Assembly: GCA_027422505.1 (NCBI GenBank)
Contig: JAPQWV010000334.1
Span: forward strand, 496,001-560,000
Source of the DNA: Craterostigma plantagineum
Lineage: Eukaryota > Streptophyta > Magnoliopsida > Lamiales > Linderniaceae
DNA: 64,000 nucleotides
Direction of reading: 5' to 3'
In this document: positions 23,101 to 34,059 of the stretch, piece by piece
How positions within the stretch are numbered: the first letter of the stretch is position 1
Layout: each line of letters starts with the position of its first letter
Program-made: the position numbers and the translations under genes
The notes under the pieces: generated by a model
What the model was told of the DNA's origin: nothing
Database searches by the model: none
Seen by the model: the letters and a program-made list of their open reading frames with translations, nothing else

Positions 23101-23182
23101 ATTTTTATTAATTGGGTCTTCCGCGGTTTTTCGTTGTGGAAAATCCGCCATTATTTTTATTTTAAAAGTGAGGGTCGTTGCA
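20110..23182 (+). repeat. long LTR B (Ty3-type), 3,073 bp
   Basis: It starts TGTAATACCCGTGAAAT and ends GGGTCGTTGCA. It is related to long LTR A along its length in the same direction, best seen near the right end (CATCTACTGGGCAAGGAGCTCAG at 22833, then TTTTGAGGGCAAGGCGGTACATGG). Near 21200-21262 there are three tandem units containing TTTCACCTAAG. No protein-coding frame is credible. No internal retrotransposon region is attached; only the Cassandra spacer touches its left end. Confidence 0.7.
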
Positions 23183-25800
23183 GGAGTGCTCGACGATACT
23201 CCAAAGCAAGATCCCTAAGAAGCTTAAGGACCCAGGGAGTTTTACTATTCCCTGTCTTATATGAGATTTAGTTGTTGAGCTTCCGTTAGCTGACCTAGGT
23301 GCTAGCATTAATTTAATGCCATATTCCAAGTTTAAGCGCTTAGGATTAGGTGAGCCACGATCCACTAGGATGAGCTTGTAGTTAGCCGATAGATCGTTGA
23401 AGTATCCTCGAGGTGTTATCGAGGACGTTTTAGTTAAAGTGGATAAGTTTGTAATTCCTGCTGATTTCGTTATTCTAGACATGGAGGAGGATGATAATGT
23501 CCCGTTGATATTAGGTAGACCGTTCTTAGCTACATGAGAAACCATGATAGACGTTAGGAATGGTACATTGACTTTGACAGTAGATGGAGAAAAAGTCACA
23601 TTTAGTATGGCGGATGCGATGAAAAAAAGTAATGAGCATGACGATAAGTGTTATTACTTAGATGCTTTTGAGCACGACTTTCTCCTTTCTGTGCAAGGTC
23701 TATCACAGGTTCTGAGCGAGGAGGACACCATAATGATTATGGCAGTCGACGAGTGTGGGGAGGAAGTCGACGAGCCCATCATAGCCATCGATGAGAGCAG
23801 CGAAGAGGACAAGGAAAAGAGCTCGGTCGAGGAGCCACCAGTCCTAGAGTTGAAGCCGCTGCCCGACCACCTCGAGTACGCGTTCCTTAGCAGCAATGGA
23901 GGGCTACCAGTCATCGTCGAGCCTCGACGACGGACAGAAGGATCAACTCCTAGACGTGTTGAAGGTGCACCAGAAGTCTTTGGCATGGAAGATATCCGAC
24001 ATAAGGGGTATCAACCCGAGCTACTGCACGCACAAGATCCTGATGGAGGACGATTTCAAGCCGGTCGCGCAACGTCAAAGGCGACTCAATCCTAACATGA
24101 AGGACGTCGTCAAAACGGAAGTGATCAAGTTACTAGACGCGGGGATGATCTACCCGATTTCAGACAGCGCGTGGGTCATCCCGGTCCAAGTGGTCCCAAA
24201 GAAGGGAGGCATGACGGTCATCACCAACGATAAGAACGAGCTGATTTCGACAGGGACAGTGACTGGGTGGCGCGTCTGCATCGACTACAGGAAGTTGAAC
24301 GACGCTACGCGAAAGGATCACTTTCCTTTACCGTTTATTGATCAGATGTTAGAAAAGTTAGCCGATCACTCATTCTATTGTTTTCTTAATGGTTTGTTAG
24401 GTTATCTACTGATCCCCATAGCACCCGAGGACCGGGACAAGACCACATTCACGTGCCCGTTCGGGAAGTTCGCGTACCGAAGGATGCCATTCGGTCTCTA
24501 CAATGCCCCAGCTACCTTCCAGCGATGCATGATGGCCATATTCGACGAACTGGTAGGTGAGGTAATGGAGGTATTTATGGACGACTTTTCTGTGTTTGAT
24601 TCGTCGTTGATGTATGCTTATCCAATCTGTCGTACTCGCACGATGCGAGGAAACGAACTTGGCACTTAATTGGGAAAAGTGCCACTTCATGGTTCGAGAG
24701 GGCATAGTTCTAGGCCATAAGATTTCCTCTAAAGGAATCCAAAACTGCCCGTACCCTCGAACGTGAGGTCGATTAGGAGCTTTCTAGGACATGCGGGGTT
24801 TTATCGTATGTTTATTAAAGATTTTTTTAAGATCGCAAGACCCATGTCTAGGTTGCTAGAAAAATATGCCCCGTTTGAATTTAATGATGAGTGTTTGCAT
24901 GCTTTTAATTTGCTTAAGGAGCGTCTTATCGCAGCACCTATTATGGTCGCCCCCGATTGGGGGCTGCCCTTTGAACTAATGTGCAATGCTAGTAACTATG
25001 CAGTTAGGGCCGATGCCCGATGCCACGGCTGATAAGGTGGATCCTACTACTTCAAGAATTTGACATAGGGATCCGAGATAAGAAGGGCGCAGAAACCTGG
25101 CGGCGGATCACCTCTCTCGACTAGAGGAGTCCGAAATTTACAGCAAAGACGCAAGGCCAATACAAGATTGTTTCCCAGACGAGCACCTATACGCGATATA
25201 GGTGGTAAGTGACGACACCCCTTGGTTTGCAGATTATGCTAACTATCTTGTTGCAAGGGTCCTACCAAAGGAGTACACCAGTCAGTAAAAGAAGAAATTC
25301 TTTTCTGATTTGAGGTACTACTTTAGGGAAGACCCATATCTTTTTAGACGATGTGCAGACCAGGTGATACGACGATGCGTGGCTGCTCCAGAGACAACGC
25401 AGATCCTTAGGCATTGCCACAACGGACCGACCGGAGGGCACTACGCAGCCAACAGAACTGCTCAAAAGGTGTTAGAAAGCGGATTCTACTGGCCCACGAT
25501 CTTCAAGGACGCCCAAAGGTACGTTGACACTTGTGATCAGTGTCAGCGCGCAGGTAATATCTCTAAATGCGACGAAATGCCCCAGAACTTCATTTTAGTC
25601 TGTGAGATCTTTGATGTGTGGGGTAGAGATTTTATGGGTTCGTTTCCTAGCTCGTACAATAATAAGTATATTCTAGTCGCTGTCGATTATGTGTCTAAGT
25701 GGGCTGAGGCGCAAGCCTTACCCACGAACGACGCTAGAGTAGTCGCTAGATTTCTTCGAGAATTGCTTTCACATTTTGGGGCGCCTAGGTGCATTATTAG
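23183..25800 (+). pseudogene. Athila pol: protease, RT, RNase H remnant, integrase 5' part
   Basis: The frame resumes with KLKDPGSFTIPC and the protease core ADLGASINLMP, then ILGRPFLAT at 23505-23535. RT covers about 24100-24600: RVCIDYRKLN, TTFTCPFGKFAYRRMPFG, PATFQRC and the catalytic FMDDFSVF. The first catalytic Asp region reads FLNG instead of FLDG. Then come NWEKCHFM, an indel, and SIRSFLGHAGFYR. RNase H collapses after FELMCNASNYAV, with most of the domain deleted near 25010-25060, and resumes at [11 protein letters not shown]. Integrase follows with the HHCC finger region (H and C residues in [14 protein letters not shown] and CDQCQ) and [12 protein letters not shown], and stops at FGAPRCII. 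The rest of pol is gone at a rearranged junction. Many stops and shifts: non-functional. Confidence 0.9.
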
Positions 25801-25830
25801 GTACACATTATTAGTTGGGGCGCCCGCTGT
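25786..25830. other. rearranged junction with templated filler
   Basis: Where the integrase frame ends, CATTATTAG and GGGGCGCC from the preceding 30 bp are each repeated in the following 25 bp before the inverted LTR sequence starts. Local copying of this kind is typical of error-prone double-strand break repair. Confidence 0.5.
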
Positions 25831-26430
25831 CCCAACTACCTAATTCTAACGTATCCTATGTGCCTAACGATGCTTTAACTTAAAATAGATGCGGAAATGC
25901 GTATGAAATTTTTCCATTTTTGTAATGGAAGTAGTTTCTATACATGACAAAAGAATTACATAAATTCCTAACTTCATGATCCTAATTACACGAGAGGTGT
26001 ATACATGCACATCAAAAGAATCTCTATGCGCCCGGTCTCACAGGTCGTCATCCATGCACACACTCCCATCCCAAAAGCTGCTGGAAGCGCCAAAAGATTT
26101 CTTTGCCATCTAAGCGATCACGTACCATGGTCGCTCGTACCTACAACACATAACGTAAGGGATGAGCGATATGCTCAGTAAGTAGAAATCATGCATGACG
26201 TGCACGTGATAAAACCCCGCAAAGGCAATCCACGCCGATGCATCTTACGTTTTATGGATCAAACTTAATCTCATATCTTTTATCTTAGGGCCCTTGGCAG
26301 ACTTTTACCCAGTCGTACACCGTAAAGAGCTCTATCCAACCACGGGCATCAGCCCAAAGTATGAGGGCATCAACCAAGCCATACTAAAGCATGAGGGCAT
26401 CAACCCAACCACGCTAATCAGGGATATAAG

Positions 26431-28666
26431 TGTTGGGGATGTGCCCTCGGAATGCCATTCGAGGATGTAATGAATAGGGCATGTATTTAATAATCGATGT
26501 ATTTTCGCCTGTATTTGAATATTGTATTCTTATACTTGATAATGGAATTTATATTTTTATATTAATTCTTCAAAGGCATATTATTTATTTACCTATTAAG
26601 TCTCATTAGGCATCCGGTGAGATGGTAAATAAATAAAACCCATATATCGTAAGTATAGTCACTGATTCTCATGGGATGAGAGAGGGGGCACCAGTGAGCT
26701 ATTATTCTTCGATATTAAATTAGTCCATAAGTCTTAGACCTCAGTAGGGTGACTGAGCGTCAATTACGACTTATTTGTTGATGACTCTTAAATGGTTGTG
26801 CCAACCATTCGCTTGGGAAGCGGGAGGTCATAACATTGGTATGAGTTGAATCAGGGGATTAACTTGTACTTGGACACGACTCGTAATCGACAATCACACG
26901 GGCCTTATCGTCACTCTGGGTAGTGTCAATGATTGATTGATTGACGATAGTAGTGTGCGTGGACCTTAGACTGAAAGGTCTTTGACGGAGTTGACTTCGG
27001 GGTCTTGACTTGTCACTAGTTTGCTAGGCCCGCTTTGTTCGGTGATGAACATGGGTCGGCGGCGACATGTGGTCTTGACAACGAAGGGTACCTGCCGTGC
27101 TTAGACTAACGTGAGGGATTCACTGTCTCGTTAGTAACCGAGATATATGTCTTATGCATATTTGGGGACGGGAAATTACAAAGTCTTCGGCCGAAGCAAT
27201 AAACTGACTCATGTGGGACGTGGAGAACAGTTTAGTAATTTCGCCAGTCACGAATTCGTCATAGTGTCGAGTCTAGTGAGTTTGACGTAACCATGACTCT
27301 CACTCGACCGGGACATTAGTGAAGGGTCTACACGTACGACGATAATCTATAGTCGGTTCGTAAATTACGAAGATCGTACTCAACACGGGATCTATTCGGT
27401 ACCACGGGATTGGCTAGGTGCTTACCGAATTCTTGGATTCCTCCCTTGCCGGGTTGAGACGAACCAAGAGAGTCGGGCTTAAAAAGGATCACCGAGACAG
27501 TATCTACTAATATGAGATGTAAATTAATTTAACGGTCTTAGAGACGTTAATAAAATACTAAATATATGTTTTAGAAACTATATTTATATGGACGGATATT
27601 TACGGAACGATAATGGTAAGAGTTGAAGTGTAAATAGGGTTCACAATGACAAGCAAGGCTTGTCACGGTTGTGAAGCCCATCTGCAAAGTTGCAGTAGCT
27701 TCAAAAATTCATATCTCCCAATCTGGACCTCGGATTGAGAATCCCTTTGGTCAGAATCAAGATTGATGAGTCTTTTAACTATGGTTAAAATTTCAGGTCA
27801 ATCGGACATCGTTTACCCCTCGATCTGATCGAAATTCGAAACTGCCGCAAAGCTGTCAAAGAGTCACGGCCGTGAACACATTGCACGTGGCCGTGACGAG
27901 CGGCAGAGGCTGAGTTTTGACCTCGACATGGTCACGGCCGTGACCATTATGACCCAGGCCGTGAAGGGTGTTGTCACGGCCGTGAATAGGCTTGTTTCAG
28001 GCCGTGACGAGCGTCGGTTTGGTCAAATTTAATCCAAATCAAGTCCAAATTCATTCCTTGTTCTTATGTTAGACATGTGGGACATTATTAGGTCATTTAG
28101 TGACATAATAAAAGGGAATCTAACACCTTTTGAGTCATGTAGGACATGATCTCATTTGGATTAAGTTAAAAGTCATTTTCTTGGTTTGGAAATGGACTTT
28201 TAATATATTTTCTTAGAGAATTTCGTCCAGAACTTGAATTAAGCTCTTTCTCACTCTATCTTTGAGTTTTAGAGAGAAGTGAGAGCATTTAGGGTGATCT
28301 TTTAGAAATCCCTAAGTGTTTGTGAGTTTTAGAAATCACACACATACATACACATCTCTACACAACACTCCACACCATCTCTAGCCATCCTTGGGGTGGT
28401 GTTGGTTTGTGGTACTTCACGGGGTCGGCATGACTCTCTTCGGCACAGTTCGTGAGCTAGGAAGCTAAGGATCTTCGCGACGAGGGTAATGTTCTAAACC
28501 TTAATACGTGTATACATGCGTGATTTTCTTTATACCGAGTTTGATCTTGTGGCGGGAACGAGGAAATTTTTGAAATTCACTCGTTCCAACGGGGAACCTG
28601 GGAGACCCTTTCAATACTTCCGCTGCGTCCGGGGCAAGGCCTCGGGTCACCCGGGGTTTCCCAACA
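26431..28666 (+). repeat. 5' LTR of the copia element
   Basis: It begins TGTTGGGGATGTG and ends GGGTTTCCCAACA, 2,236 bp. A palindromic array (GTCACGGCCGTGA units, about 27869-28010) lies about 95 bp upstream of an AATAAAAG TATA-like word at 28107-28114, so these are likely U3 features. No open frame inside is credible. Confidence 0.95.
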
Positions 28667-28680
28667 GTGGTATCAGAGCC
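28667..28680 (+). other. tRNA-iMet primer-binding site of the copia element
   Basis: GTGGTATCAGAGCC follows the LTR end directly. TGGTATCAGAGC is the standard initiator-Met primer site. Confidence 0.9.
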
Positions 28681-30142
28681 ATAAGCTCGGTTCTAAGAAA
28701 CGACATAAACGAGTCCGAAACGAACTTGGTTATGCAAGTCACTAAGTCGCTCGAGCGTCATAGCATGAGTTGTACTTAGTTCGAGTTTGTAAACCGAGCG
28801 CTCGCTTGGTCAAAAGTCGCCTAGTTGCGAATGGTCTGACGTAGCGAAGCAACGTGTGGAGAAAACCCTAGTGGAGTCTCCTCATGGTTCGTAATTGACA
28901 CTGGGTCCGTAAGTCTAGGACCAGCCCAAATTTCGTTTTGGTTTCTTTGAGCGTTTTATTGTCGTGAACGTGTTTATGTTGTATGTATATATATGTATGA
29001 CACGTATTAAGACGTCGGCGTGGACTTAGGCTCTATTTCCGGGTGATATGTTAAGGGTGACAAGGTCCCCCCCGGTTTGTAATTTATTCATTAATATACG
29101 GGTTGTTTGGGACAGCTGATCCCCCCGTCTTGTACCTTATTAATTTTTAGAAAATTAGTTTAGCACGATGGTTGTACGAGTATGAGGAGGAATCATGAGA
29201 TGGCCGTTTGAAGCCTTGGAGATCGTTCGAGAACACGGTTTGAAGCCGACGGCGTAGAGATGTGTATTTTTATCAATATAAATGTAGTAGAGTAGAAATA
29301 GTCCACGCAAACGGTCTTATAGGCAAACTAGGTTTACTGCAATTACGTGCATGTTTGTTTGACGTTACGTGCGTATATTTAAGTGCTTTTGTGTGTGAGA
29401 CGTATTCTCCCGGTTGGACAAAATACTAAGTGGGTAAAGGACTGGGTCCTGTCTTCTATCAAGCTCGAAAACCATTGCGCTTGAGTGTCATGTGCGGTTT
29501 GTTCCGAGTTATCGGCGCCAATCATCTCGCTCTTGTCGTAGTTGGCTCGGGTGCGTTAAGACAATAAAGTCAAGCTCGTTATTGAAACGACTTGGGTGTA
29601 TGTGCGGTTTGTTCCGAGTTATCGGCGCCAAACATTTCGCTCTCGTTGTTGATATTCCGGGTGATTGTCTAAACGCCGCTCTCCGAAACATATTCACGTC
29701 CAATAAAGAGTTATCCTACGGGCGGAATTTCTAAATGTTAAGATGAGCCAGACGTTGATAGGTTACACTTAGACGGTTATTTCCCAATTATTCCTGTTAG
29801 GGTGAGGGTTCCTGACCGGAGACAAAGTAGTTGAAATACTCATGAGATGGATTCATGTTGGACACGGGTACGTCTATGGGTTCGTGCGGGACACGGCGCC
29901 GTCCGAGTAATGGGCCAACAAACTGTTAGGTTGAGGTTCATTTCTGCGGAGCGGGGAAATCAACTCCACTATGAAACTATCAACGAGGTTTCCGAAATCT
30001 CTATCGGGAGAATGAGATTTTGAGAAAAATAGTGGGAGCAAGCCAAATTGTTAAAGTCCTTATTTGTGCTTGTAGAATAATACGTTGACCCCTTCAATGC
30101 TTTATTTTCTGCAGATTGTTTTCTTTCTTGTTTGTATACAAA
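28681..30142 (+). other. copia leader with a 110-bp tandem duplication
   Basis: An untranslated leader of about 1.46 kb precedes gag. A unit containing TGTGCGGTTTGTTCCGAGTT (starting 29491 and 29601) is present twice in tandem with a 110-bp period, roughly 29458-29677. No credible coding frame. Confidence 0.7.
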
Positions 30143-33100
30143 ATGACGTCATCATTCAATTTACTGATCACGCAAAATCGTTTGGAGGGTCCAAACCTTG
30201 CGGACTGGCTCCGTAACTTGAGGATAGTCCTCACTCTGGAACGCCTAGAGTATGTCCTTGAGGGACCCATACCACTCGAACCCCAAGAGGGTGCGAGTGA
30301 TGATGACAGGGAATATTATGCCAAATGGATGGCTGATAGTGCCCGTGTCAAGGCTTATATGTTAGCTGGGATGAATAATGATCTGCAGCGCCAGCATGAG
30401 GGTATGCAAATGCGCGAGATATTGATTCATCTGAAGGAGTTGTACGGCGAGCAGTCAAGATCGTCTCGATACCGTGCTGCCGACAATCTCTTTCATACCA
30501 AGATGCCTGAGGGTGCAGATGTTGCGGTACATGTGCGTAAGCTCATTGGGTACATCGAGGAACTAAGTTCTCTCGGTTGTCCCATTCATAACGAGCTTCA
30601 GATTGACCTGATCCTTCAGTCACTCCCAGCTTCATTTGCTCAGTTTATTATAAACTATAATCTGAGCGATAGGCGATTTTCGCTTCCTGAACTCATGAAC
30701 ACGCTGGTTCAGACTCAGCGTGAGCTAAAGAAAGGAAAGGGAAAAGAGGTTGCGCTTGTTGTGACTACAAGGTCTAAGAGATCTAAGTCGAACAAGCCCA
30801 AGCCCAAGCCTAATAAGCCAAAAGGAGGAATTAAGAAAAAGGGCAAGGCCAAAATGAACGTGCCTAATGTTCCGAAGGCAACTGATCGGTGCCTTCACTG
30901 TCAAGAGCTGGGCCATTGGAAAAGGGACTACCCCATGCTTCGAGCTTCTGGGGCTTCAGGTAAAGTTTCAGAAACTTATTGTTCATTTACTGTATTTTCC
31001 ACTTCGTGGATTCTTGACTCGGGAGCTAGTGCTCACATTTGTGTTTTGAACCAGGGTCTGGAACGAAGTAGGAAGCTGGCGGAACGAGAAGTCTTGATTA
31101 ACGTTGGTAGCGGACATTGTGTGCCTGCTAGTCATGTTGGATCGAAGACTCTTGTACTATGTTCTGGACATGTATTATATCTATCCGATGTACTTGTGTT
31201 GCCCAAGGGACTGAAAAATATTATTTCTATTCCTGCTTTGAGTAAGAATGGTTATGAATTTCGATTCAATAATAATATTTGTGAGATTTATTTTGGAAAT
31301 AAATGCGTCGGAAATGCAACGTTAATAAATGGTTTATATTACGTTAACGTCCAAGAACATGCGAATGTAGTTACCGACAAACATAACTTAGAGTTAAATA
31401 AAAAGTATTTGTGGCATCTTAGACTAGGTCATGCCGGAGTGCGAAAGATTCAAGAGTTGGAGAAACATGGCATAATTAAGCCAACGGAATCAGATTCCTA
31501 TCCAACGTGCGAGTCTTGTATCTTAGGCAAAATGACTAAGTCTCCCTTTACAGGGATTTTTCAAAGAGCCGCAAATATTTTGGATTTGATCCATACAGAT
31601 GTTTGTGGACCGTTTAGTGTAGCAGCCCGAGGTAACATCCACTATTTCGTGACTTTTACAGATGATCACTCTCGCTATGGCTTGGTGTATCTGTTAAAGC
31701 ACAAGTATGAAACGCTTGAAAAGTTCAAGGAATTCAAAACAATGGTGGAAAATCAAACTGGGAGACAAATTAAAGTCGTTCGATCAGATAGAGGCGGCGA
31801 ATTTATGAGTCTTGAGTTTGATGATTTCATGAAAGAAAATGGAATCATTTCGCAGTTTACACCGCCCGGAACACCACAGTTGAATGGTGTTGCCGAACGC
31901 AGAAATCGAACATTATTAGATAAAGTTCGATCTATGCTAAGCTATACAGATCTTCCCATATCGTTATGGGGATATGCTTTGCAAACTGCAGTCTATGTTT
32001 TGAACAGAACTCCTTCGAAGTCTGTTGATAGGGTACCTTACGAAATTTGGAACGGTAAGAAACCCAGCTTGAATCACTTAAAGGTTTGGGGTTGCCCCGC
32101 CTATGTGAAAAAGCTTATGACAGACAAACTTGAATCAAGGTCCACGAAAGGACGTTTCGTAGGATATCCCAATGATAGCATGGGATATTATTTCTACTTC
32201 CATGATGATCAGAGGATCATCGTAGCTGTACATGCTCACTTTCTCGAGGAACAGTTCATTCGAGAGGGTGGAGCTGGCAGAGAAGTAACTCTTGGAGAAT
32301 TAGAAGAAATGCCTCCAGAGCCATCAGTGCCTAGGGTCACAGATGAGCAGTCCGTGACGCGCCCAGAATTGCGCAGGTCGGGTAGAGTATCTCGCGAGCC
32401 TGAGAGATATGGTATGGTACACGTCGAGCACGGGGTTGCTGCGACGGAGGGAATCATTGGTGATGATCCCACTACCTATGACCAGGCAATGATGGATGTC
32501 GACTCAAAGAAATGGGTCGAAGCTATGAAAGCAGAGATAGACTCTATGCACAGCAACCAAGTCTGGACTCTAGTAGATTTGCCCCAAGGTTTTAGACCGA
32601 TAGGGTGCAAATGGATCTACAAGAGAAAGATTGGATCTGACGGACAGGTTGAAACCTACAAAGCTAGGCTAGTAGCGAAAGGGTATAATCAGAAAGAGGT
32701 CATTGATTATGAGGAAACCTTTTCACCTGTAGCAATGATTAAGTCTATCAGGATTCTGCTTGCCATAGCCGCATACTATGATTACGAGATCTGGCAGATG
32801 GATGTGAAAACTGCTTTCCTAAATGGATTCCTCCAGGAGGAAATCTATATGGAGCAGCCCAAGGGTTTTACATCGCAAGCAGATGCTCACAAAGTGTGCA
32901 AGCTTAATAGGTCAATTTATGGACTTAAGCAAGCGTCTAGAAGCTGGAATCTTCGATTTGATGAAGTAGTTAGGAACTACGGATTCTTAAAGAATGAAGA
33001 TGAGCCTTGCGTTTACAAGAAGGTCAGTGGGAGTAAGATATCGTTCCTCGTATTGTACGTGGATGACATCCTTTTGATTGGAAACGATATCGGGATGCTC

Positions 33101-33922
33101 TCGGAGGTGAAAGCTTGGCTTTCAACCGAATTCTCCATGAAAGACCTGGGAGAAGCAACCTATATTCTTGGAATTCGCCTTTTTAGAGATCGAGCGAATC
33201 GAATGATAGGTTTATCTCAGGCCCTTTACTTAGAAAAGATTCTGAAACGGTTTCGAATGGATGAATCTAAGAAAGGGTTCTTGCCAATTCGACATGGGAT
33301 TCATCTCTCGAAATCCATGTGTCCTCAAACTGAGGAAGCAAGGAAGGAAATGAGTGAAATTCCTTATGCATCAGCAATAGGTAGCCTAATGTATGCGATG
33401 CTATGTACGCGGCCTGACATTGCGTATGCTTTGAGCATAGTAAGTCGGTACCAGTCTAATCCTGGTAAAGAACATTGGAATGCAGTAAAGAATATCTTTA
33501 AGTACCTTAGAAGGACTAAAGATATGATATTGATTTATGGAAATGGAGAATTAGAGGTGGATGGTTATACTGATTCGGATTTCCAGTCAGATGTGGATGA
33601 CCGAAAATCTACTTCTGGTTTCGTTTATACGCTCAATGGTGGAGCAGTGTCTTGGAAAAGTTCCAAGCAAAGCACTACTGCCGATTCTACCACTGAGGCA
33701 GAGTATATTGCGGCCTCTGAGGCAGCAAAGGAAGGTGTTTGGATGAGGAAGTTCTTAGAAGAACTTCAAGTAGTTCCAGGCATAGTGGACCGCCCGCTGC
33801 CATTGTGGTGCGACAATAGTGGGGCAGTAGCACAAGCCAAGGAACCTAGGTCTCATTCAAAGTCCAAACACATAGAAAGAAAATACCACGTGCTGCGTGG
33901 GTCGTTGAGAATGGCTACATAG
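30143..33922 (+). CDS. copia gag-pol polyprotein (about 1,259 aa, frameshifted end)
   Basis: The ATG at 30143 is chosen because the longer open frame to its left has no ATG. Gag starts with a UBN2-like region (ADWLRNLRIVLT, YMLAGMNNDLQRQHE) and a zinc knuckle about residue 250, CLHCQELGHWKRDY, in which the last Cys is Tyr. Protease has the active site ILDSGASAH (about 290). Integrase has the H..H..CESC finger and the catalytic set HTD (about 486), RSDRGGEF (549) and GVAERRN (585). RT has QMDVKTAFLNG and YVDDILL (about 971). RNase H has TDSDFQSD, TEAEYIAAS and CDN. The frame ends prematurely after HVLRGSLRMAT because of an indel near 33895-33903. Expected end sequence lies in another frame just after. 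It makes the capsid and enzymes for retrotransposition. Confidence 0.95.
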   Translation: MTSSFNLLITQNRLEGPNLADWLRNLRIVLTLERLEYVLEGPIPLEPQEGASDDDREYYAKWMADSARVKAYMLAGMNNDLQRQHEGMQMREILIHLKELYGEQSRSSRYRAADNLFHTKMPEGADVAVHVRKLIGYIEELSSLGCPIHNELQIDLILQSLPASFAQFIINYNLSDRRFSLPELMNTLVQTQRELKKGKGKEVALVVTTRSKRSKSNKPKPKPNKPKGGIKKKGKAKMNVPNVPKATDRCLHCQELGHWKRDYPMLRASGASGKVSETYCSFTVFSTSWILDSGASAHICVLNQGLERSRKLAEREVLINVGSGHCVPASHVGSKTLVLCSGHVLYLSDVLVLPKGLKNIISIPALSKNGYEFRFNNNICEIYFGNKCVGNATLINGLYYVNVQEHANVVTDKHNLELNKKYLWHLRLGHAGVRKIQELEKHGIIKPTESDSYPTCESCILGKMTKSPFTGIFQRAANILDLIHTDVCGPFSVAARGNIHYFVTFTDDHSRYGLVYLLKHKYETLEKFKEFKTMVENQTGRQIKVVRSDRGGEFMSLEFDDFMKENGIISQFTPPGTPQLNGVAERRNRTLLDKVRSMLSYTDLPISLWGYALQTAVYVLNRTPSKSVDRVPYEIWNGKKPSLNHLKVWGCPAYVKKLMTDKLESRSTKGRFVGYPNDSMGYYFYFHDDQRIIVAVHAHFLEEQFIREGGAGREVTLGELEEMPPEPSVPRVTDEQSVTRPELRRSGRVSREPERYGMVHVEHGVAATEGIIGDDPTTYDQAMMDVDSKKWVEAMKAEIDSMHSNQVWTLVDLPQGFRPIGCKWIYKRKIGSDGQVETYKARLVAKGYNQKEVIDYEETFSPVAMIKSIRILLAIAAYYDYEIWQMDVKTAFLNGFLQEEIYMEQPKGFTSQADAHKVCKLNRSIYGLKQASRSWNLRFDEVVRNYGFLKNEDEPCVYKKVSGSKISFLVLYVDDILLIGNDIGMLSEVKAWLSTEFSMKDLGEATYILGIRLFRDRANRMIGLSQALYLEKILKRFRMDESKKGFLPIRHGIHLSKSMCPQTEEARKEMSEIPYASAIGSLMYAMLCTRPDIAYALSIVSRYQSNPGKEHWNAVKNIFKYLRRTKDMILIYGNGELEVDGYTDSDFQSDVDDRKSTSGFVYTLNGGAVSWKSSKQSTTADSTTEAEYIAASEAAKEGVWMRKFLEELQVVPGIVDRPLPLWCDNSGAVAQAKEPRSHSKSKHIERKYHVLRGSLRMAT

Positions 33923-34044
33923 CTGTGCAGAAAATAGCCACCGCGGATAACGTGGCGGACCCGTTCACCAAGCCTCTCTCACAGGCAGTGCTTGAACGAC
34001 ACCTCCATAAAATGGGGTTACGATATCATAGCGCATGGCATTGA
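33904..34044 (+). pseudogene. displaced C-terminus of copia RNase H/tail
   Basis: In the frame shifted relative to the main ORF, 46 codons give VENGYIAVQKIATADNVADP, then FTKPL and a tail ending at TGA 34042-34044. This is the usual copia terminus, and it is cut off from the polyprotein by the indel near 33900. Without it the RNase H domain lacks its final segment. Confidence 0.9.
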
Positions 34045-34047
34045 GTG

Positions 34048-34059
34048 CAAGTGGGTGAT
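34048..34059 (+). other. polypurine tract of the copia element
   Basis: GCAAGTGGGTGA directly precedes the 3' LTR start TGTTGGGG, the usual copia arrangement. Confidence 0.7.

Larger units (their letters stand above)
19572..23182. mobile_element. chimeric insertion B: inverted Cassandra-like LTR plus long LTR
   Basis: The block is flanked by GGAGT at 19567-19571 and 23183-23187. Removing it with one GGAGT joins the Athila gag and protease frames exactly, which proves the boundaries. Order on the plus strand: inverted 466-bp Cassandra-like LTR (19572-20037), inverted 72-bp spacer (20038-20109), long LTR B (20110-23182). As in insertion A, the two ends come from different families. Relative to the Cassandra unit, the long LTR is in the orientation opposite to that in insertion A. 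Confidence 0.85.

Noticed and set aside
20110..23182. Treating long LTR B as the 5' LTR of the flanking Athila pol sequence
   Set aside because: The Athila frame reads across it when one GGAGT is removed, and Athila has its own LTR with a tRNA-Asp primer site at 13226-14705.
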